Program-made: the position numbers and the translations under genes
Part shown: in pieces, positions 58,376 to 61,442 of the stretch
Numbering within the stretch: position 1 is the first letter of the stretch
Layout of the letters: each line of letters starts with the position of its first letter
From: Treponema sp. UBA4377
Lineage (GTDB): Bacteria; Spirochaetota; Spirochaetia; Treponematales; Treponemataceae
DNA: 61,442 nt
Direction: 5' to 3'
NCBI GenBank assembly: GCA_002391235.1
Contig: DGRX01000013.1
Coordinates: forward strand, 1-61,442
The notes under the pieces: model-generated
What the model was told of the DNA's origin: nothing
Seen by the model: the letters and a program-made list of their open reading frames with translations, nothing else
The model's database searches: none

Positions 58376-59301
58376 TTGGCGCCTCCTTCTTTTTTATAGC
58401 CGTATTTTCGCGGCGTGAGTTTGTTCAAGAAAGGCGTGATTGAGTTCATAATCAAAATCGAGAACATTACGCCTTCGGGGTAGCCGCCGAATTTTCTTAT
58501 TAGGAACGTAAGCAAGCCGCAGCCCGCGCCAAAAACGATTCTTCCGTAAGAAGTGACCGGAGTCGTGACGTAATCGGTGGCCATGAAGACCGCGCCAAAG
58601 ACAAGGCCGCCCGACAACAGGTGGGCCAAAACGTCGCCGCCAGAGGCGAACATCAAGAGCGCGAAAGTTCCTACCATAAAGACCGGCGCTCTCCAATCCA
58701 CAAGGCCTGTTCCTATCAAGAAGAGAGCCGAAATCAAAATCAAAAGGATTGACGACTCTCCGATGCAGCCGGCTTGTCGTCCTATAAAAAGTTCCCAGTA
58801 GTCAACGCTTGAAACCGCGTCGGCCTGCTTTAATGTGGAAAGAATTGTCGCAGAGCTTGTCGCGTCGGGAAGAGGGCTAATCCATGAAGCGCCCATCGCG
58901 GCGGGGAAGCTTGCGACCAAAAAGGCGCGGCCGGTCAACGCCGGATTCCAAACGTTTGAGCCAAGGCCGCCGAAAAGCTGCTTTGCCACGATGATGGCAA
59001 AGGCCGAGCCAAGAATTGTCTGCCAGAGGGGCAGCGTCGGCGGCAATACCAAGGCCAACAAGAGGCCTGTTATGACAGCCGAGCCGTCACCCGCGCTTTG
59101 CCTTTTCTTTGTGATTTTGTTGAAAAGCCATTCGCTTGCGACTGCCGTGGTGACGCTCGCGCAAATCGTAAGAAGCGCGGGGATTCCAAAAAGAAGGACG
59201 CCCCAAACAGTTTCAGGCAAAAGGGCAAAGACTACAATCCACATTACATGCCTGGTTTTTAGTCCGCTTGAAATGTGCGGTGAAGAAGAAAGCTGAATCA
59301 T
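58372..59301 (-). CDS. rnfD: Rnf complex subunit D
   Basis: A 309-residue membrane subunit with ISSGLKTRHVMWIVVFALLP at the start and a flavin-site sequence DATSSATILS, plus GSNVWNPALTGRAFLVASFP. It is part of the Na+ or H+ translocating core. It overlaps rnfC and rnfG. Confidence 0.95.
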   Translation of the reverse strand: MIQLSSSPHISSGLKTRHVMWIVVFALLPETVWGVLLFGIPALLTICASVTTAVASEWLFNKITKKRQSAGDGSAVITGLLLALVLPPTLPLWQTILGSAFAIIVAKQLFGGLGSNVWNPALTGRAFLVASFPAAMGASWISPLPDATSSATILSTLKQADAVSSVDYWELFIGRQAGCIGESSILLILISALFLIGTGLVDWRAPVFMVGTFALLMFASGGDVLAHLLSGGLVFGAVFMATDYVTTPVTSYGRIVFGAGCGLLTFLIRKFGGYPEGVMFSILIMNSITPFLNKLTPRKYGYKKEGGAK

Positions 59302-60692
59302 TTCGCGCCTCCGTTAGCGTTTTGGGCTTGGGCCGCCTTTTGCGCGGCCGCGGCTTTTTCGGCGGCGATTCTCGCGCGCTCAAGATTTTTTCCGATTCTT
59401 ATTGTCTGCACAAGGCGGACTGTCGCAGGGCAAACGTAGGCGCAAGAGCCGCATTCGATGCAGTCCATAAGGCCGTATTTTTTTGCGGAGGCCAAGTCGT
59501 CCGCGTCAACCGAGCGGACAATCAAGGTCGGAGTCAAGCGCATCGGGCAAACGTGGACGCAGGCGCCGCAAGTGATGCAAGGCGTTGAGTCCGCCGTGTC
59601 GATTTCTTTTTTGGTCAGGAACAAAACGCCGCTCGTTCCCTTTTGGACGGGGAAGGCCGCGCTCTGCATTGAAAAGCCCATCATGGGGCCGCCCGAAATT
59701 ATTTTCACGACATTCTCATCGTCAACTTCTATGACGGACGGAATCAAGTCGCTTACAAGCGTTCCGATTGGAACCAAAAGGTTTTTTGGCTCCTTTACGC
59801 CGAGTCCGCTTACGGTAAAGGCGCGCTCGATGAGGGGCTTTCCAAGCCTAAAGGCGTCGCTGATCGCGCAAACCGTTCCGACATTGCAAACAACGCAGCC
59901 CGCGCTTGCCGGAAGGCCGCCTGCCTTGACCTCGCGGCCAGTGACGGCGGTGATTACGTTCTTTTCCGCGCCTTGCGGATACTTTGTCTTTACGACAACG
60001 ACCTCGACTTTTTCCTTGTCGCTGTCGGCGGCTTTTTTGGCGGCCTCCTCAAGCTTGGGAATAAGATGGGCCTTGTTGCTTTCCAAAACAATCTTTGCTT
60101 TTCCGCCGACGATTTTTTGGACAATCAAAAGGCCGTCGATTACCTTGCCGGCGCTTTCGTCCATCGTCTGCTCGTCAACGGTAAGGTATGGTTCGCATTC
60201 GGCGGCGTTAAGCAAAACGTAGTCTATCTTGCAATCCTTTGGCGGGTTCAATTTTACGTGAGTGGGGAACGAAGCTCCGCCCATTCCGCAAATGCCGGCG
60301 TCCTTTACGCGAGCCAAGGCTTCTTCCTTTGAGCAGGAATAGGGGTCAAGCGGCGGCATGAAAGTCTCGCCCGCGTTTGGGTCTTCGTCCGCGGCGATCA
60401 CTATGCAGGGAACTTCCGAGTTTGCGGTTGAAAGGTTTGAGACGATTTTCTTTACCGTTCCGCTTACGGGGGAGTGGACCGGAGCGCTTACAAAGGCGTC
60501 GCTTTTTGCTATGACTTGTCCGCGCGCCACTTTGTCGCCAACGGCCACAACCGGCTGGTTGGGCGCTCCGCCCATTGTTATTGGTATTGTGAGCGTTTTG
60601 GAAGCGGGGAAGGCTGCGGTGATTTTCTTTCCTTCCGCCAATTCCTTATGCTCGGGAGGGTAAATTCCCCCCTTAAAGGTGAATGTTTTCAT
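59298..60692 (-). CDS. rnfC: Rnf complex subunit C
   Basis: A 464-residue cytosolic NADH-binding subunit. The flavin/NAD region has GICGMGGASFPTHVKL and AAECEPYLTVDEQ. Two 4Fe-4S motifs near the end are CITCGACVHVCP and CIECGSCAYVCP, followed by an Ala-rich tail. The complex couples reduced ferredoxin and NAD to ion pumping. It is first in the rnfCDGEAB operon, with GGAG upstream of the ATG. Confidence 0.96.
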   Translation of the reverse strand: MKTFTFKGGIYPPEHKELAEGKKITAAFPASKTLTIPITMGGAPNQPVVAVGDKVARGQVIAKSDAFVSAPVHSPVSGTVKKIVSNLSTANSEVPCIVIAADEDPNAGETFMPPLDPYSCSKEEALARVKDAGICGMGGASFPTHVKLNPPKDCKIDYVLLNAAECEPYLTVDEQTMDESAGKVIDGLLIVQKIVGGKAKIVLESNKAHLIPKLEEAAKKAADSDKEKVEVVVVKTKYPQGAEKNVITAVTGREVKAGGLPASAGCVVCNVGTVCAISDAFRLGKPLIERAFTVSGLGVKEPKNLLVPIGTLVSDLIPSVIEVDDENVVKIISGGPMMGFSMQSAAFPVQKGTSGVLFLTKKEIDTADSTPCITCGACVHVCPMRLTPTLIVRSVDADDLASAKKYGLMDCIECGSCAYVCPATVRLVQTIRIGKNLERARIAAEKAAAAQKAAQAQNANGGAK

Positions 60693-60727
60693 TGATAAAA
60701 GTTCTCCAAATGAAAAGTTGCGATAAA

Positions 60728-60746
60728 ATTATAGCATACAATTATA
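60728..60746 (-). promoter_or_regulatory. Likely -10 region(s) of the rnf operon
   Basis: Two TATAAT hexamers on the minus strand (60728-60733 and 60741-60746) precede rnfC by 36-54 bases. No strong -35 box was recognised. The leader includes TTTGGAGAA before the ATG. Confidence 0.5.
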
Positions 60747-61052
60747 GAAAAATAAAGATGTTCGCGCGGGAAATTTTTAGGAACTTGCGCGCTGGGGGGA
60801 ACACTCGCTAGGGGGCGGGCGAGGAAACAGCGGCAGGAGGCCGCGTTGCAATTTGAAAAAAAAAGCCCGGCCAGTCGGCCGGGCAATGCCCATCAGGCAT
60901 TATCGGAGGCGTGGGTGGGAGGGGAAAACGCCCCCGACATTTATATTATCGTCCACCCCCGGCAAATTCTTTAATTATTTTTAAAGAATTTTTTGCGAAT
61001 TTTCGCATCCGCCTCCGATTTTTTTTGCGGTCCGTTTTGGGCTTTTTAAGCC
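60747..61052. other. Structured intergenic region between purC and rnfC
   Basis: The full gap is 60693-61052. Apart from the rnf leader, it holds no coding-looking frame. It contains a strong minus-strand terminator (60856-60884), a hairpin AATGCC/GGCATT, a 10-bp stem AATTCTTTAA/TTAAAGAATT (60965-60990), and a long-range pair ATCGGAGGCG (60902-60911) with CGCCTCCGAT (61010-61019) that is followed by eight T on the plus strand. A minus-strand TAATAT precedes the G-rich part. This may encode a small RNA on either strand. Confidence 0.5.
60856..60884 (-). terminator. Strong minus-strand terminator upstream of rnfC
   Basis: Stem GCCCGGCC / GGCCGGGC with loop GACT, followed by nine T on the minus strand. 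It could end the purC transcript or a small RNA. Confidence 0.9.
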
Positions 61053-61442
61053 TCAGCCGCAAATTTTCTTCTGACATTCCGCGTACAAATCGGCCGTTTT
61101 TTTGACGATTTCGGCGGGAATTTCCTTGATGTTTGGATCGCCGGCCAAGTTGTTGGCCTTAAGCCAGTCGCGGACAAACTGCTTGTCGTAGCTTGCGGGG
61201 CTGGTTCCAACCTTGTAGGCGTCCTTGTTCCAAAAGCGGCTTGAGTCGGGCGTCAAGACCTCGTCGGCAAGGATAAGCTCGCCGTTTTCGTCCAAGCCAA
61301 ACTCAAATTTTGTGTCGGCTATGATGATTCCGCGCTCGTTGGCGTAGTCGTAGCATTTTTTGTAAATGGCAAGGGCGGCCTTTTCGATTTTGGTTCCCAG
61401 TTCCTCGCCCAAGTCCTTTTTCATGTAGTCAAGCGTCACGTT
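61053..61442 (-). CDS. purC: SAICAR synthase, C-terminal part (5' end outside window)
   Basis: The frame is open to the right edge, leaving 129 residues of the C-terminus. It carries the family motif IIIADTKFEFGLDENGELILADEVLTPDSSRFW (split across the known substrate site DTKFEFG and the DSSRFW loop), then SYDKQFVRDWL. The enzyme joins aspartate to CAIR in purine synthesis. A GC-rich hairpin region follows the stop. Confidence 0.95.
   Translation of the reverse strand, partial: NVTLDYMKKDLGEELGTKIEKAALAIYKKCYDYANERGIIIADTKFEFGLDENGELILADEVLTPDSSRFWNKDAYKVGTSPASYDKQFVRDWLKANNLAGDPNIKEIPAEIVKKTADLYAECQKKICG

Noticed and set aside
60862..60960. SRP RNA (4.5S) or 6S RNA candidate
   Set aside because: The conserved SRP apical loop (GGAAG with AGCAG) is not present, and no 6S-like open bubble could be identified.
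1..61442. CRISPR array, prophage or insertion sequence
   Set aside because: No regularly spaced identical repeats, no transposase, integrase or phage structural ORFs were seen.

Overview
The window reads as a chromosomal segment of a host-associated treponeme (Spirochaetota). The case rests on: an flgN-flgK-flgL-fliW-csrA flagellar block; a cheW-(DegT-like)-nadK-recN block; many predicted lipoproteins with short cysteine lipoboxes; a complete Rnf operon; an LptD-like outer-membrane protein end; and an SMC protein shorter than the usual bacterial form. Genus and species cannot be fixed from this window alone. There is no prophage, transposase, rRNA operon or CRISPR array; almost all of it is densely packed core genome.

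Layout. 0-15 kb: end of an outer-membrane assembly protein, a GPH-type sugar symporter, Lon, a secreted esterase-like hydrolase, a c-di-GMP phosphodiesterase-type protein, a small ORF, a tocopherol-cyclase-like protein, a WD40 plus putative barrel protein and two lipoproteins. 15-30 kb: ClpB, RlmJ with in-frame repeat insertions, an aldo/keto reductase, NadE, TyrS, a membrane-tailed ParB-like protein behind PBP1A, aconitase, a lipoprotein and a possible PilZ-type protein. 30-39 kb: a long minus-strand series (DEAD helicase, SMC, membrane protein, TPR lipoprotein, SIMPL protein, SerS, AI-2E-type permease). 39-45 kb: a glycosyltransferase, the tig-clpP-clpX proteostasis cluster and six tRNA genes (Gly, Gly, Leu; Lys, Arg, His). 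45-55 kb: the flagellar hook-filament junction genes with the FliW/CsrA switch, ComF, CheW, a DegT-like protein lacking the catalytic lysine, NAD kinase, RecN and a hypothetical. 55-61 kb: rnfCDGEAB (minus strand), a structured intergenic region and the 3' part of purC.

Functional themes are proteostasis (lon, clpB, tig-clpP-clpX), motility and signalling (flgKL, fliW, csrA, cheW, EAL protein), NAD metabolism and energy coupling (nadE, nadK, rnf), and envelope building (PBP1A, LptD-like protein, lipoproteins).

The least expected signal lies between genes. (1) At least three families of short palindromic repeats occur. One has a core of about 134 bp (1181-1314 and 39349-39484) with compensatory base changes and unrelated but near-perfect outer arms. 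One sits directly after stop codons inside operons (nadE/AKR, flgN/flgK, flgK/flgL, rnfA/rnfB), always in the same orientation to transcription. One is a 58-bp element (2721-2778 and 8499-8556). (2) rlmJ carries in-frame protein-coding repeats. (3) About a dozen promoters place the -10 hexamer six to eleven bases before the start codon, predicting widespread leaderless or near-leaderless mRNAs next to genes with ordinary Shine-Dalgarno leaders. All repeat and promoter calls were made by eye.
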